Source: Maratus speciosus
Lineage: Eukaryota; Arthropoda; Arachnida; Araneae; Salticidae
Assembly: GCA_963932465.1 (NCBI GenBank)
Contig: OZ010799.1
Location: 155,864,761 to 155,928,760, forward strand
DNA: 64,000 nucleotides
Direction: 5' to 3'
Of this stretch, positions 1 through 12,862 are shown piece by piece (positions within the stretch are counted from its first letter, which is position 1; the number at the start of each line of letters is the position of its first letter). The notes under the pieces are model-generated. The model made no database searches. It was given only the letters and a program-made list of their open reading frames with translations, and was not told where the DNA came from. A program made the position numbers and the translations under genes.

Positions 1-43
1 ACGTGCAATTTCCAACTTGTTTTATTAAAGTGTACTTCACTTA

Positions 44-2115
44 CACGAAAACGCCCGCTGACTAATGTTAACCCCTTCGGGACCGGCGCCTTTTTAGAGG
101 TCTGCACGGGCCCGGGCTTGGCCCGAGGCCCGTACCCGTCCCGGCCCGCGGGCCGGGCCGGGCTGGCGGAATGGAGGAGAATTTTAAAACGGGCCGGGCC
201 GGCAGAATTAGGACAATTTTTTCAACGGGCCGGGCCGGGCCGACAGACAAAATAAACGGGCCGGGCCGGCAAAAAATTGAACGGGCCTGAAGGGCCGGGT
301 CCGGCCGATAAAAAAAAATTAATCGGGCCTATCGGCCCGATATAAGAATTTGAGAGGAGCAGATAAAATACGAGGTCATTTCCAATGAATATGACTTTTT
401 CGAGAAGTATAAATGTGCGTTACGAGCCGATGCGAGTTTAACAACATCAATACAGAAATGTAACATGTCCATCGTAGAGATCGGCATCGTACAGTTACAT
501 GATGTCTGATCCCGGGTTTAATTTTTTTCGGCAGACTTGTGCCGGGGCGGAACTGGTCTTAATCGTTCTCAGGATGTGTAGGACAGGCATTATGTTTTAT
601 AAAAGTATTAATAGCGATAATGAACTTCTGTTAACAGTATCTTTGGAAATGTACCTTAAGGTGGTTCTCATATTTACTGCTCAACAATGCGAAACTCTCA
701 GACACATTTTCTAACTCATTTTTAACTATAAAGGCATAAAATTGACAGGCTGAGTATTGAAGGCAATTGGGATCAAATAGCGTTTCCATTTTTCATAAAT
801 TACGTACAGAGATAACAGAGACTCTTGTCACGTGACTGTACGTTTTCTCCTTTCCTGTGCTATCGCTTCCGGAAATTCGATTCAAAACGCTAACTTTGGC
901 AGTATTTTCTGAAAGATATATTACTTTTATCTAAAAAAAAAACGGCATTTACATGGGTTCTGAATAAGAATACCTGCCAATCTCATGCGTTTCCGAAAAG
1001 AAATGAATTCATAAATGTATCAAAATGTAGCTCCTTTGGATTTGAGAAAAGCCTTAAAAATGACAGAAATATTTTCACAAATCTACCTTTTATTATAAGC
1101 TTCAAAAGTTATCATTTTTTTAACCCTTTATTCTAAACTACAATAATCTTTTAATGAACCCTTATTTAAATTTTGAAACGTCTGTAGAGACGTTGACTAA
1201 AACACTGTAAGTAATCGTTAACGTTTACTATTGTGTGTTTTCTATTTTGCGAACACATAGTAATTTAAAATATACTGTAAAATGTTCCCATAAATATGCA
1301 TGTAGTATTCATTAAAAGAATCTTAATTGTATGTCGAGAAAAAACGGAATTTTTTGTAGACATTTAGTCGGGCCGGGCCGGGCCTGTTTTCACTGATTTT
1401 TGTACGGGCCGGGCCGGGCCGGGCCGAGAACGGTAAAAATGTAAACGGGCCGGGCCGGGCCGGGCTCGGGCCGAACTTTCAATTTTTACACCGGGCCGGG
1501 CCGGGCCAAAGTAGCTTTCCTTCGGGCCGGGCCGGGCCCGGGCCTGGAAATTCCGGCCCGTGCAGACCTCTACGCCTTTTACAGAAATTTTATTCGGTTT
1601 GCACCACTTTTAAAAAAAAGTTACCTTTTACATAAATAATCCCGAATATGCTCTAATTAAAGAAAACAAATATTACTTTTCTTTTTTACTGGTGCGAAAA
1701 ACAAGATGTGTATGCTCTTTTTGAGGGTGCATATATGCATCCATGATCCCGATCGCGTTAATACTATGGAAGATATTTTTATGGTATTTCGTTTGGATTT
1801 CAATATTTTTAAATGATTTTTTTCATTGAATAGCTGTGGTTAATCTCTACAAAGGCCATTCTTTACTTTTTTTTTCTTTGCAGATATTTTTATTGAAGAT
1901 ACATTTACTTTCGAAACCGGTTCCGAAAGTAAAATTATCTTAATAAAAAAAAATTCTGTAAGCAAAATCGAAAAAGTAGAAAACGGCCTTTGTAGAGATC
2001 AATCTCAGCTGACCAATGCAAAAAAAAATCATTTAAAAATAATGAAATGCAAACGAGATAGCTTAAAAATTTCCTTTCATAGGATTGACATTAGCGAGCG
2101 GGTGTTTTCGCATGA
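44..2115. repeat. Fold-back element interrupted by a hAT-like element
   Basis: The segment around 44-72 (CGAAAACGCCCGCTGACTAA) is the near reverse complement of 2084-2113, so these look like the two ends of one inverted-repeat element. Its right part, about 1740-2115, is itself an almost continuous palindrome with its axis near 1919 (ACCGGT flanked by ACTTTCGAA and TTCCGAAAGT). The motif pair AATCTCTACAAAGGCC and GGCCTTTGTAGAGAT lies in the two arms. The left part was later split by the element at 95-1572. No protein is encoded. Superfamily unknown. Confidence 0.6.
95..1572. mobile_element. hAT-like non-autonomous element with GGGCC-rich ends, copy A
   Basis: The ends are perfect inverted repeats, TAGAGGTCTGCACGGGCC on the left and its reverse complement on the right. 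They are flanked by an exact 8-bp duplication, CGCCTTTT at 87-94 and 1573-1580. The TAGAG start and 8-bp TSD are the hAT signature. Inside each end are blocks of GGGCC/GGCCC tandem motifs (about 100-330 and 1365-1560), very GC-rich against the AT-rich surroundings. The ~1 kb core (340-1360) has no convincing coding frame; a 71-codon frame at 499-714 recurs in copy B (45639-46940) but with indels, so it is not maintained. It must have moved with a transposase supplied elsewhere. Confidence 0.88.
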
Positions 2116-3182
2116 GGGGAAGTAGCCTTTTCCCGGGTTTCATTGCATAGGTGAATGCCCCCACTTTCTTTTGGGGTGGAGGGGGGGGGGGACTAAAATA
2201 GATTTTTTGCATTTAATATATATCCTATTTTTTGACACTGTTTACTAAAAATACCAAAAGGCTTTTTCGTATGAAAAATATAAACAATGTATTCAAATCA
2301 GTTTTCAAATTTATTAAAAGCTATACTTTCGCATTAGCCTTATATCAGGAGTTAATTGCCAAATATTTAGCTCTTACTGTAGCCTTTTTTGATTTCGATA
2401 ATTTCAATGGTTTAAGCGCGTAATTTGATTTCATGTCTGTTAAATTTGTGATTTATTTATATTATTTTATTTTTTATTTATTTATGAAGTTTTAATTTCG
2501 CTGTAGAATAATAGTCGAAAGCAAATGCCAAACTATTTATATTGTTTAAAGTGCAAACGGGTTTAATCTTTCATAATTTCGATAGGGATAAGATTTTTAA
2601 AAATCCATGCTTGAAAATTATTTTTAAAACCATACAAAATCACTAAATCGAGAAACAGTTTTCAAACAAACTGCATTTGAAAGAGTATTTTTTTGCCTAT
2701 TCAACGGTGTAAAAATTAAAATTGTGCTATGTTTGAAAGTTAGAAAAGTTTCAATAAAAATAAAATTTATCATTCAAGTGTTACCACCGCCAATGTGGAT
2801 TTAACTTTACTCACACACATTTATTCTTTATAATACAGTAAATTTCCATTGTATTAGCTCTGCAAATTTAAGTGTGTAACTTTTTTATACATGCTTTTCT
2901 TAATTTCTTTAATCTAGAATAATTGTTAAAAGTCCTTCCGGCCAGTGCCGGGAGGAAGAGGTAGCTTTCATAATCCTTATTTAAAAAAAGCCAACTTATA
3001 TCATGCAAACACACGAAGCTCAATTTAGTGGAAACCGAATATAGGAGATTCAATACTAATTTTTATCAATATAATGAATGAGAATTTCGCGAAATTAGTC
3101 AGCTTTATCCAAGCTGCTTTTCTTTAAAGTAACTTATATTTGGCTGCCAAATTCGGCAATTTCTTAAAGTGCCTGTCATTTT
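2116..3182. other. Gene-free AT-rich stretch
   Basis: No gene, RNA or clear transposon end recognised. It holds a G run at about 2179-2191 and AT-rich unique-looking sequence. The only open frames (61-63 codons) show no protein-family features. Confidence 0.5.
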
Positions 3183-5262
3183 AAGACAACATGGTGGATG
3201 AGGCTAAGCAGTGAACTTGGTCGAGACCTTAGTAATTGCTGTGCTCATGCTCACTCACATCGGAATCGGTTAATATATAGGAGTGCTGTCGCATGCAAAA
3301 AATCAGATTTTTCAAAATGTCACCCACAATAGAAATTGAAACTGCTATATCTGAGCTTTTTTTTAAAGGTAAAGACAAACAAAAAATGCTCCTGAATCCT
3401 TATATCAAGATCAAATACTTAAGAAAGAAACCTTTTTCAATTTCTAATTTTTTTGCACCTCACTTTAAATATATATATATTTTTTAATTTAATGGCCGCC
3501 ATTTTGAAACAAGATGGCTGATGAATCTGGCCAGCGAACTTGGTCGAGGTGTTGATGTATACTATCCACATGCCTTCTTACATCGAAATAGGCGAATACG
3601 CGTGTTATCGCGTGACAAATACAAGATCGTTTCAAAATGTTAGCCATGCTAGAAATTCAAAGAGCTATAAATCAACCATTTTTTAAGATATCAACAAAAG
3701 AACAAATTTTCAGAAACAAAAACTGCTCCGGAATCTTTGTATCAAGACCAAACACATAAAAAAAATCTTTTTCATTTTCCAATTTTTTAATACCTCATTT
3801 TGAATTTTAAATTTTTTTTTTTTTTAAATGGCAACCCTTTTGAAACAAGATGGCGAATGAAGCTGGCCAATGAACTCGGTCGAGACATTGGTATGTACTA
3901 TGTACAGACCAAGTTACAACCAAATAGGTTCATAAATACGCCTGTTATCGCGTGACAAAAATCAGGTCGTTTTAAAATGTCAGCCACAAGAGAAATTCAA
4001 AATGCTATTACTCAGCCATTTTTTTTTAGATATAGACGAAAGAAAAACTGTTCCGGAATCTTTGTATTAAGGTCAAACACATACAAAAAAAATCTTTTTC
4101 ATTTTCCAATTTTTTGGTATCTCATTTAAATTTTTTTATTATTTTTTTAAATGGCCGCCATTTTGAAACAAGATGGCGGATGAAGCTGGCCAACGAACTC
4201 GTTCGAGATATTTGTATGTACTATGTACACACCAAGGTACATCCAAGTCGGTTCATAAATACGCCTGTTATTACGTGAGAAAAATCAGGACGTTTCAAAA
4301 TGTCAGCCACGCTAGAAATTCAAAATGCTATAACTCAGCCATTTCTTAAGATATAGACGAAACAAAAACTGCTCCCGAATCTTTTTATCAAGGTCAAACA
4401 CATAAGAAGAAAATATTTTTTCAATTTTCAATTTTTGGTACCACATTTCAAATTTAAATTTTTCTTAAAAATTTAAATGGCCGCCATTTTTAAACAAGAT
4501 GGCGGGTGAAGCTGGCCAACGAACCCGGTCGAGACATTGGTATGTACTATGTATAAACGAAGTTACATCCAAATCGGTTCATAAATACGTTTTTTATCGC
4601 GTGACAAAATTCAGGACGTTTCAAAATGTCAGCCACGCTAGAAATTCAAAATGCTATAACTCAGCCATTTTTTAAGATATAGACAAAACAAAAACTGCTC
4701 CGAAATCTTTGTATAAAGGTCAAATACACAAGAAAAAAATATTTTTCCATTTTCAATTTTTTGGTACCACATTTCAATTTTTACATTTTTAAAAAAATTT
4801 TAAATGGCCGCCATTTTGAAACAAAATGGCGGATGAAGCTGACCAACGAACTCGGTCGAGAGATTGGTATGTACTATGTACACACCGAATTACATCCAAA
4901 TCGGTTCATAATACGCCTTTTATCGCGTGACAAAATTCAGGACGTTTCAAAATGTCAGCCACGCTAGAAATTCAAAATGCTATAACTCAGCCATTTTTTA
5001 AGATATAGACGAAACAAAAACTGCTCCGGAATCTTTGTATAAAGGTCAAATACATAAGAAAAAAATATTTTTCCATTTTTAATTTTTTGGTACCACATTT
5101 CAAGTTTTAAATTTTTTTAAAAATTTTAAATGGCCGCCATTTTGAAACAAAACGGCGGATGAAGCTGGCCAACGAACTCGGTCGAGACATTGGTATGTAC
5201 TATGTACACACCGAATTACATCGAAATCGGTTCATAATTACGGGAGTTACAGTGTGACATAG
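3183..5262. repeat. ~326 bp tandem satellite with paired GGCCGCCATTTTG / AAGATGGCGG motifs
   Basis: Six well-aligned units begin with AAATGGCCGCCATTTTG or a variant near 3490, 3827, 4149, 4475, 4802 and 5128 (spacing 337, 322, 326, 327, 326), and a more diverged unit starts near 3183. Every unit repeats ACTCGGTCGAGAC, GGTATGTACTATGTACA, TCAAAATGTCAGCCACGC and ATAACTCAGCCATTTTTTAAG. Units towards the right are more alike, as expected for an array growing by unequal exchange. The motif pair in each unit forms a short dyad. A 68-codon frame at 4761-4967 is not shared by all units, so I see no protein. Confidence 0.9.
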
Positions 5263-5265
5263 GTC

Positions 5266-5266
<1 letters not shown>

Positions 5267-5321
<55 letters not shown>
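5267..5321. repeat. TA microsatellite
   Basis: An uninterrupted TA dinucleotide run of about 55 bp directly follows the last satellite unit. Its length is prone to slippage. Confidence 0.95.
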
Positions 5322-5323
<2 letters not shown>

Positions 5324-5417
5324 ATTTTGAACGGAGGGTGGTTTCGGGGTCTGGGGGTCATGATCGATGAAAATATACCAAAATTTTTTGAAATCGCTTT
5401 CCTCCGAACGGCTGCAA

Positions 5418-5448
5418 TAGGTAGCTTTTTTGTAAAGAAAGCTACCTA
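5418..5448. other. Short hairpin
   Basis: TAGGTAGCTTTT and its near-complement AAGAAAGCTACCTA form a stem of about 13 pairs with a tiny loop. It could be a transposon end (Helitrons have a hairpin near the 3' end), but no CTRR end follows at the expected place. Function unknown. Confidence 0.5.
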
Positions 5449-5465
5449 AAAATGTAATTAAGTTA

Positions 5466-5760
5466 ACTGTTGACGTTGTAATAAAAGTCATTCTTGTTTT
5501 ACTTTATTAAACGGTTTGACTTGAATCACATAGAATGTTATCTCTCAAATTCTTTTGTTTGTTTCTCCGCAGCCTTTGTTACGGGACAATAAAAGTGGAT
5601 GTAAAGGAAATGTGATCGGTTCCGAATTAATTGGTAGTTGAGAACGATTTAGTCGAAAATAAGATGCTTGAATGCTTTTATTTAAAAAAATTGTGGCGGA
5701 TGATAAAATTGTAGTTGTTTCTGTTTTATATAAAGCTTCAAGCACTTAAACAAATATGTT
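5466..5760 (-). repeat. Repeat family B, isolated unit with minus-strand open frame
   Basis: This is a diverged copy of the ~430 bp unit arrayed at 9217-11300, sharing AATGTTATCTCTCAAATTC, GGGACAATAAAAGTGGATGT and GAGAACGATTTAGTCG. On the minus strand 5745-5545 is open for 66 codons and contains the segment ASYFRLNRSQLPINSEPI, ending ETNKRI-stop. The same frame reappears in other units, listed under 9217-11300. I do not recognise the protein, and there is no upstream exon or promoter I can support. Confidence 0.6.
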
Positions 5761-6624
5761 TTGAACGATGAAAATATGTATTAAATAAAGAATTTATTTA
5801 ATAATACTTTGATGTTTTCAAAAAATTCTTAGAAGTTTAATTCATTCATTCGAATTATTAATTAACATTTTTGTCGTTTAGTTTAGACAGTTTTTATTCC
5901 AAATGCTTAGTACTTTTTTAAGTAATTATTTAATTTATTAAATATAATTTTTCCCCGTAAAGGAAACAATACGTTGTTGTAAACTTGACAATTGCAAACA
6001 AGAATGAAAATTTCATACATCAAGCTTAGATTATGAAGCACTTTCCAACATTATCAGACTATTCTAACAAAACTCCTTTTTTTATTCAATAAAAGGAGAT
6101 ATCGAAATAAAGATTATAAAAAAACATAGTGCAGTTAAAAATCATTTTTCAGAAACTACTTTCGATAGGCAGTAATGCATGCACATTCTTATTCGCGGCC
6201 CTGTTTATGATGTACAGATTATAATAAATACCACAGAGGGAAACTAAAATTGAATCTTGGTGGAAAATGAATAACACAGCTAAAAACGTTTTTCTTGCAA
6301 TTATCATTAATAGACAGCAGTCTATCCATATGCGTTTGTAAAACCCTGTATATGAATTTATATTATTACTTACACCACATATTATATAAAAATTTAGTTG
6401 GGTTAAAAAAAGCGTAACGCATTTTAAAACGTATTTTCAGCAAATTTTGTCCCTGCAAGATAATTAAATGTGAATGAAAACAATTCTTTCGGATGTCTCT
6501 GTGTATGGTGTATAGAATATATTGAACACACCATTTAACATACTAAGGTTTGGTAAGCGTCAAAAAATCAATATCATAACTGAAAATATACTTCTTGCAA
6601 CTATTGCTCATAGACAATTAAGTA
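5761..6624. repeat. Degenerate ~200 bp repeats in AT-rich DNA
   Basis: Weak repeats of a TAAAAA-TTTTTC-GCAA-TAT-ATAGACA pattern recur near 6137, 6282 and 6572. They are too diverged to define a clean unit. No gene seen. Confidence 0.35.
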
Positions 6625-6953
6625 TCTATTTTAATAACTAAATGTTGTTTATTTATACAAATACGTCACTTTGTTTTGAAAATGAGAGAGCCAATAATCA
6701 CTAGAGTTGAAAATAGAAGTAGTAGTTTCTTGGATTAAATTTAATTAAAAATAAATATATACTATTAATAACTGCAGTTCCATTTATTTTATGACATCAC
6801 TCTGTTCTCATACGTCACTTTTCATTTCAAATGAGTAGCTGGAAAGTCGAAGTAGCATAGTTTCAGATTAAATTTTCAGGCTCTCTCATTTTCAAAACAA
6901 AGTGACGTATTTGTATAAATTAAACAACATTTAGTTATTAAAATATTCTCTGA
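6625..6953. repeat. Fold-back (inverted repeat) element
   Basis: The arm at about 6630-6692 (AACTAAATGTTGTTTA then ACAAATACGTCACTTTG and GAAAATGAGAGAGCC) is the near-perfect reverse complement of 6880-6945. About 190 bp of non-coding DNA separate the arms. It looks like a small non-autonomous DNA transposon of unknown class. Confidence 0.8.
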
Positions 6954-7204
6954 TGATGAGCTTGGAAAAGGCTTGAAAGTACTAAGAAGTTTTAAATAAA
7001 ATGTATATTTTTAACTTGTAACATCTTTTCATTATTTTAGTCACCTTTTAAGTAAAATACTGAACTTTGTAAAGTTCACATTATATATTTTTAATTTTTA
7101 ACTATTTTCGAAAGTATTAAAATGATAAGATTTATAATTCTTTGTTTTAAGCTGAGAATTATTATAGGATATTTATATTAGCCGAAGTGTATTCTTAACT
7201 CAAT

Positions 7205-7470
7205 ATTTAAGATACTGTTTTAATTGTTAACATTGCAGTAAAAATAATTCGTAATTTACTTTATTAAATGACTTGAAACAAATCCCATGATATCTCATCT
7301 CTTAAATTCTTTTGTTGGTTTCTTTACAATGCTTGTTAACGGACAATAAAAGAAAATGTGATAGAAATGAGATCGATATCAAATTAGTCGGAAATGGAAA
7401 AGAATTCGGCCTCTTTAAATGCTTTGAAATGTTTTAAAGGTATGCGTAGAAGCTTAATTAATTCATTCAA
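7205..7470 (-). repeat. Repeat family B, degenerate unit
   Basis: A decayed unit recognisable by GCAGTAAAAATAATTCGTAATT, TATCTCATCTCTTAAATTC and ACGGACAATAAAAG. The minus-strand frame is broken here. Confidence 0.55.
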
Positions 7471-9216
7471 ATCATTAATTGGACTTTTTTTGTTGGTTTG
7501 TTTTATGCCCCCACCCTCACTTTAGGTTTTGAATTGATAAACCAGTTTAATAGCTTTTTTTTTAAATAACTAATATTATTTAACTTTTACAATTTATTTT
7601 TTGTTTTCAATTTTAAAATAAATTATTTTTTCATTGAATTGTATTAAAATAATCTCTTTTACTTTTTCGGAAAATATTTATCAATTTAAGTTAGAAATAT
7701 ATATTTAGTGAAAGAAATTGCAATCTTATACAATATAAAAATAATATTATTTAAACAGGAATTATTTACTCTTCACAAAAGATAAAAAATACTATTCTAA
7801 AATATTGTAAAGACTAACAAAATTTACAATTGATTATACTTAAGCTTAGATTTAATATAATAGGATGTTTGTGTTAGTTGAGATATCTGTTTGATGACTT
7901 TCATATATTATTTTAAATGTTAATGTTCCAATAAAAATAATTATTTTATTTTATTTGTGTATACTACTATTAGATCATCAAGAAAATCGTCATTTCGAAA
8001 AAAAAAATAAAGATAAATAAATTCTATGCCTTTTAAAAAGAAGCCGTCCAAAAACGTTCCTATAATTACGCTAGTTAGGACTAAAAATGCGTCACGCAAT
8101 CTATGAATTATCTTTTTTGTAGTTGTTGTTGGGTAAATGGAAACTTTAGGTTCAGTCTTAAGACATAGATATAATCTATAAATCCCTGAAGATTACATGT
8201 AAAAATATTAAGGAATTCAAGAAAAATTTTGAGCAATTGTGAGTCATTTAAAAAAAATAATAATAACTTGTTTTTAAGATGGAGATAAACCGCTTTAAAG
8301 TATCCATTTAATCACTGTTTACACTGAAAGTCATGTCACATTTTAGGTTATACCTAATGTAATTTTATGGATTTTTTTTGTTCGGTTCGTTTTAAAATGC
8401 TAAAAAATATATTGCTGTTTCATGTACACAACATGAAACACATATAACATGACGAAAATGTAACTTTTCACTTTCCATTTTGAATATTAACCTTGCACAC
8501 AAATTAATTTGAAAACCTTTATTATTTTTTTTTAAACATTATTTTCACCCACGACACATATAGGTAACTGTCAGTTAATAATATGGTTATAAAAAAAAAA
8601 CATCAGCAAAGTCAAAAGTGCAAGTTTCTGCCATCTATGAAATAGACACGAACTTTTGCAATCTCTCAATATAGTATGTGATCTTGTGATTTTTGTTTAA
8701 CAGTTTCATTTAAGGAAAAAAAAATGCGGAAATATTTGTAGCAATATAGAATAAAGTCGCAATGGTGATGAAGAGCAATGAAACATAAAGGTATTTATAA
8801 AGGTATATAAATTATTATAATAAAGGTATTTATGTGCTTTTTTATGTAATTTTTATCACTTTTAGCATGTGTTAGCTTAGCTTGATGACTATAAGAGATT
8901 TTCTTATATAATTGTATGACAATATAGTTTCATTTGTTTGTCTTTTTAGAAAAAATACCAATTTCATGATTGCATCTGATCATTCATGGTATTTGGCATT
9001 AAAGGGGATTTTTATTTAATTTAATTTTTAATACTGCTTTGTTTTAATATATTTTTAAATAATAAATAGTCGAATTATTTATATATATATAAATATAGTA
9101 TAGAAATGTTCATTAAAACAATTCAGTTTATTTAACTGTATAAATTTATATTTATATTAAATTGTTTATTAAACTATATAAGTTAGAATAATTACGAAAA
9201 ACATTACATATTTATG
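7471..9216. other. Gene-free AT-rich stretch
   Basis: No open frame, RNA or transposon end recognised. It contains short local repeats such as AAAGGTATTTAT near 8790-8835 and many A/T runs. One more family B unit starts at its right edge. Confidence 0.5.
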
Positions 9217-11300
9217 CTATTAACTGCTGACGTTGCAGTAAAAATAATTCTTAATTTACTTTATTAAGCTGTTTGGCTGAGATTCCATAGAATGTTATCT
9301 CTCAAATTCTTTTCATGGTTTCCTCAAAGTCTTTGTTAGGGGACACTAAATGTGGTTGTAAAGGGAATGAGATCGGTATCAAATTAATCGGCAATGGAGA
9401 ACGATTTAGTTGGAAATAGATTGCTTGAAAACTCTTATTTTAGAAACTTATGGCTGGTGATAAAATTGTAGTGGTTTATGTTTCATATAAAGGTTTCGAC
9501 ATATAGCAAACGTGCTTTTAATGATGAAGATGTCTGTTAAATAAAAAAAATGATTATAGAATCTTAGGGTTCGTGACAAAATTGTAGAAATTTGCCTGTA
9601 GTTATAATTGATTAGAATTTTTAATTTAAAATTATTATAGGATAGTTGTGATAATTGAGATGTGTGCTTAACTTATACTTTAATATGTTATTTTAATTGT
9701 CGTAATCGCAATTTGCTACGATTTGGTGTAAATTCTATGGAATGTTTTCTCTAAAATTCTTTTGTTGGTTTTCTCGAAATTTTTGTTATGGGGCAGTAAA
9801 AATGGATGTAAAGGAGGTGAAGTCGGTATCAAATTAACCGTCAGTGTAGAACGGTTTAGTCTGAAATAGGTTGCTTGAATACTCTTAATTTAGAAACTTA
9901 TGGCTGATGATAAAATTGTAGTAGTTTTTGCTTCATATAATGTTTCCGATGTATAAAAAACGTGCTTTTACTAATAAAAATGTATGTGAAATAAAGAATT
10001 ATTTTCGAACTTTACGGCTCATGACAAAATTGTAGTAACTTGTCCGTTGTTATAATTCACTGACATTTAAATTTAATATTACAGGATATTTTTGTTAATT
10101 GAGATGTTTACTCAATTTAAACTTCAATATATGACTTGAATTGTCGAAATTGTAATTTACTATGATTTGGTTTAAATTTCATGAAATGTTTTCTTTCACG
10201 TTCTTTTGTTAGTTTCTCCACTGAGTTTGTTATGGAACAGTTAAAGTGGATGTAAAGGAAATGAGATCAGTATCAAATTAGTTGGCAATGGAGAACGATT
10301 TAGTCGGAAATAGGATGCTTAAAAACTCTTATTTTAGAAACTTATGACTGGTAATAAAATTGTAGTTGGTTTTGTTTCATATAAAGGTTTCGACATAGAT
10401 AAAACGTGCTCTTAATGGTGAAAATGTATTTTAAATATAGAATTTATTATAGAATTTTATGCCTTAAGAAAATTGTAGTACTTTGCCTGTAGTTACAATT
10501 CACTAGAATTTAAATTTAGAATTAAAGAATATTTTTGTTAATTGAGATGTGTACTTAATTTAAACTTTAATATATGACTTTAACTGTCGGATTCGTAATT
10601 TACTATAAATTGGTTTAAATTCCATGCAGTGTTATCTCTCACGTTCTTTTGTTAGTTTCCCTTGCTGAGTTTGTTATGGGACAGTTAAAGTGAATGTAAA
10701 GAAAATGATATCAGTATCGAATTAGTCAGCAGTGGAGAACGATTTAGTTGGAAATGGGATGCTATGACTGATGATAAAATTGTAGTGGTTTTTGTTTGAT
10801 GTAAAGGTTTTGACATGTATAAAACGTGCTCTTAATGGTGAAAATGTATTTTTAATATAGAAATTTATCGCTTGAGAAAATTGTAGTACTTTGTCTGTAG
10901 TTATAATTGACTAGAATTTAAATTTAGATTTAGAGGATATTTTTGTTAATTGAGATGTGTAGTTAATTTAAACTTTAATAAATGACTTTAATTATCCAAA
11001 TCGTAATTTACGATGATTTGGTTTAAATTCCATACAATGTTATCTCTCACGTTCTTTTGTTAGTTTCCCCTGCTGAGTTTGTTATGGGACAGTAAAAGTG
11101 GATGTAAAGGGAATAAAGATTGTTATCGATTTAGTCCGCAGTCGAGGGTAATTTAATCGAAAATAAGATGTTTGAATGTCTTTGTAGTTGAAACTTATGA
11201 CTGGTGATAAAGTTGTATTAGTTTTTTTTTTTTTCATATAAGGTTTCCGGTGCATAAAAAATATGTTTTAATGATGAACATCTGTGTTAACTAAATAGTA
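9217..11300 (-). repeat. Repeat family B tandem array (~430 bp units) with recurring minus-strand frame
   Basis: Five units start near 9220, 9695, 10130, 10570 and 10990, marked by ATGTTATCTCTCACGTTC, TTTGTTATGGGACAGT and GGAGAACGATTTAGTCGG. Read on the minus strand, units near 9300-9430 and 9770-9890 stay open in the same frame as 5745-5545. They give variants of the segment FRLNRSPLPTNLI and of ETNKRI close to the frame's end. The units near 10250 and 10690 each have one in-frame TAA, and that near 11090 has a one-base shift. This may be a duplicated terminal exon, or open frames surviving by chance in young repeats. No family recognised. Confidence 0.7.
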
Positions 11301-11884
11301 TATTTAGCCCTTTCAGATGTTTTGCAATGTTTCAAAAAGTAAAAATGTATCTTTCGAAATTTCATTTACTGAAATCTATTATTGAAATCCTTCGCCGCTT
11401 AGTATGTGAATTTTTTATATCCCTATTGTAGGTGCTGCTGGTTTAGGATATATTATGTTTATATTTGAATTTACGCGTTTTAAAATATGTTTTTCCTGAC
11501 TTTTTTTTTTTTTTTTAACTGGCAGAATAATTATAAATATTTGCCTTTTTACCTTTTTTATTTATAGTATTTGGCATCAAGTACTATTTTGCTTTGTTTT
11601 GTTTTTACTTTGTTAATAATACTGCTTCAGTGCTTTTATTTTTAAATAGTTATTGTATTATTATTTTTGCTAATAATGTATTATTTTTATAATCTCTGTT
11701 TTTATTCTGAAGTTAGTGTTCTAAAACCTTAATTTGCCGAAATAATTAGTCGTAAGTAATAAATTGTGGTATTATCAATGCAAGGATTTTACCGTTTTTA
11801 ATCTGAAATTATTTTAATTGGAAAAACCCTCAAACCGAACTATTAATAGCTGATTAAATGTTAGCTCATGGTATTAAAGAGATT
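11301..11884. other. Gene-free AT-rich stretch
   Basis: Long T runs (about 11501-11517) and low-complexity AT sequence. No gene or mobile-element end seen. Confidence 0.5.
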
Positions 11885-12465
11885 GATAGTAATTATAATA
11901 ATAATAATAATTATTATTATTATTATGAAAAACTACCAACGCTTTTATGCTATGCTTTATTATTTTTTTTTTTTCAGAATTAAAATTATTTATTACTATT
12001 ATTATTAAAAACTATCATTTTTGCACTATGCTTTACTTTTATTCCAGAATTAAAGTTATTTTATTTTTTATTTTTATGACGTGTTTTATATAATAGTCAG
12101 TTTATATATCTAAAATATCCCGCCTTTAATGCTATTAGCTTTAATAGTGGCTTCTCAAGATAATGATACCTCTCCAAAACTTCTCACCATTTTGTTGGTT
12201 TCTTGATAAAACTTTTGAACTTTCCCCGTAAGAGCTCTGTTTACAAGTATTTAAAAAAGCGCTTGAAGTATTACAGACTTCAAATTTAGTAATTTAAACG
12301 CATAATTACTTCTGTTCAAAAGAGAAGGGCATATAAGTCTGCAAATTTTTCCCCTTAAAATATATGTAATGTTCGATCTACTTAGCATAAATCGATATAT
12401 AAATAAACAAGGATGAAGGATGAAAGATGCTTTAATTTTATTTCAGAATTAAAACTATTTGCCAA

Positions 12466-12501
<36 letters not shown>

Positions 12502-12624
12502 TATTATTATGCCCTTTAATTTTCTTTGAGATTTAAAATTATTTATTATTATTATTATTATTATTATGAAAAACTACTGTCACTTTTATACTATGCTTTA
12601 CTTTTATTTCAGAATTACAGTTCT

Positions 12625-12667
<43 letters not shown>

Positions 12668-12824
12668 TAAAATTTTATATCATTTTTACATGATGCTTTA
12701 AATTATTATGAAAAACTACTATAATTTTTATACTATCCTTTACTCTCATTGCAAAATTTAAATTATCTATTATTATTAAAAACAGCTCTTTTTTCTGCAC
12801 AATGCTTTACTTATGTTTCAGACT

Positions 12825-12862
<38 letters not shown>

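Noticed and set aside
5418..5448. Helitron 3' end
   Set aside because: A hairpin is present but there is no CTRR terminus at the right distance and no TC start upstream that I can link.
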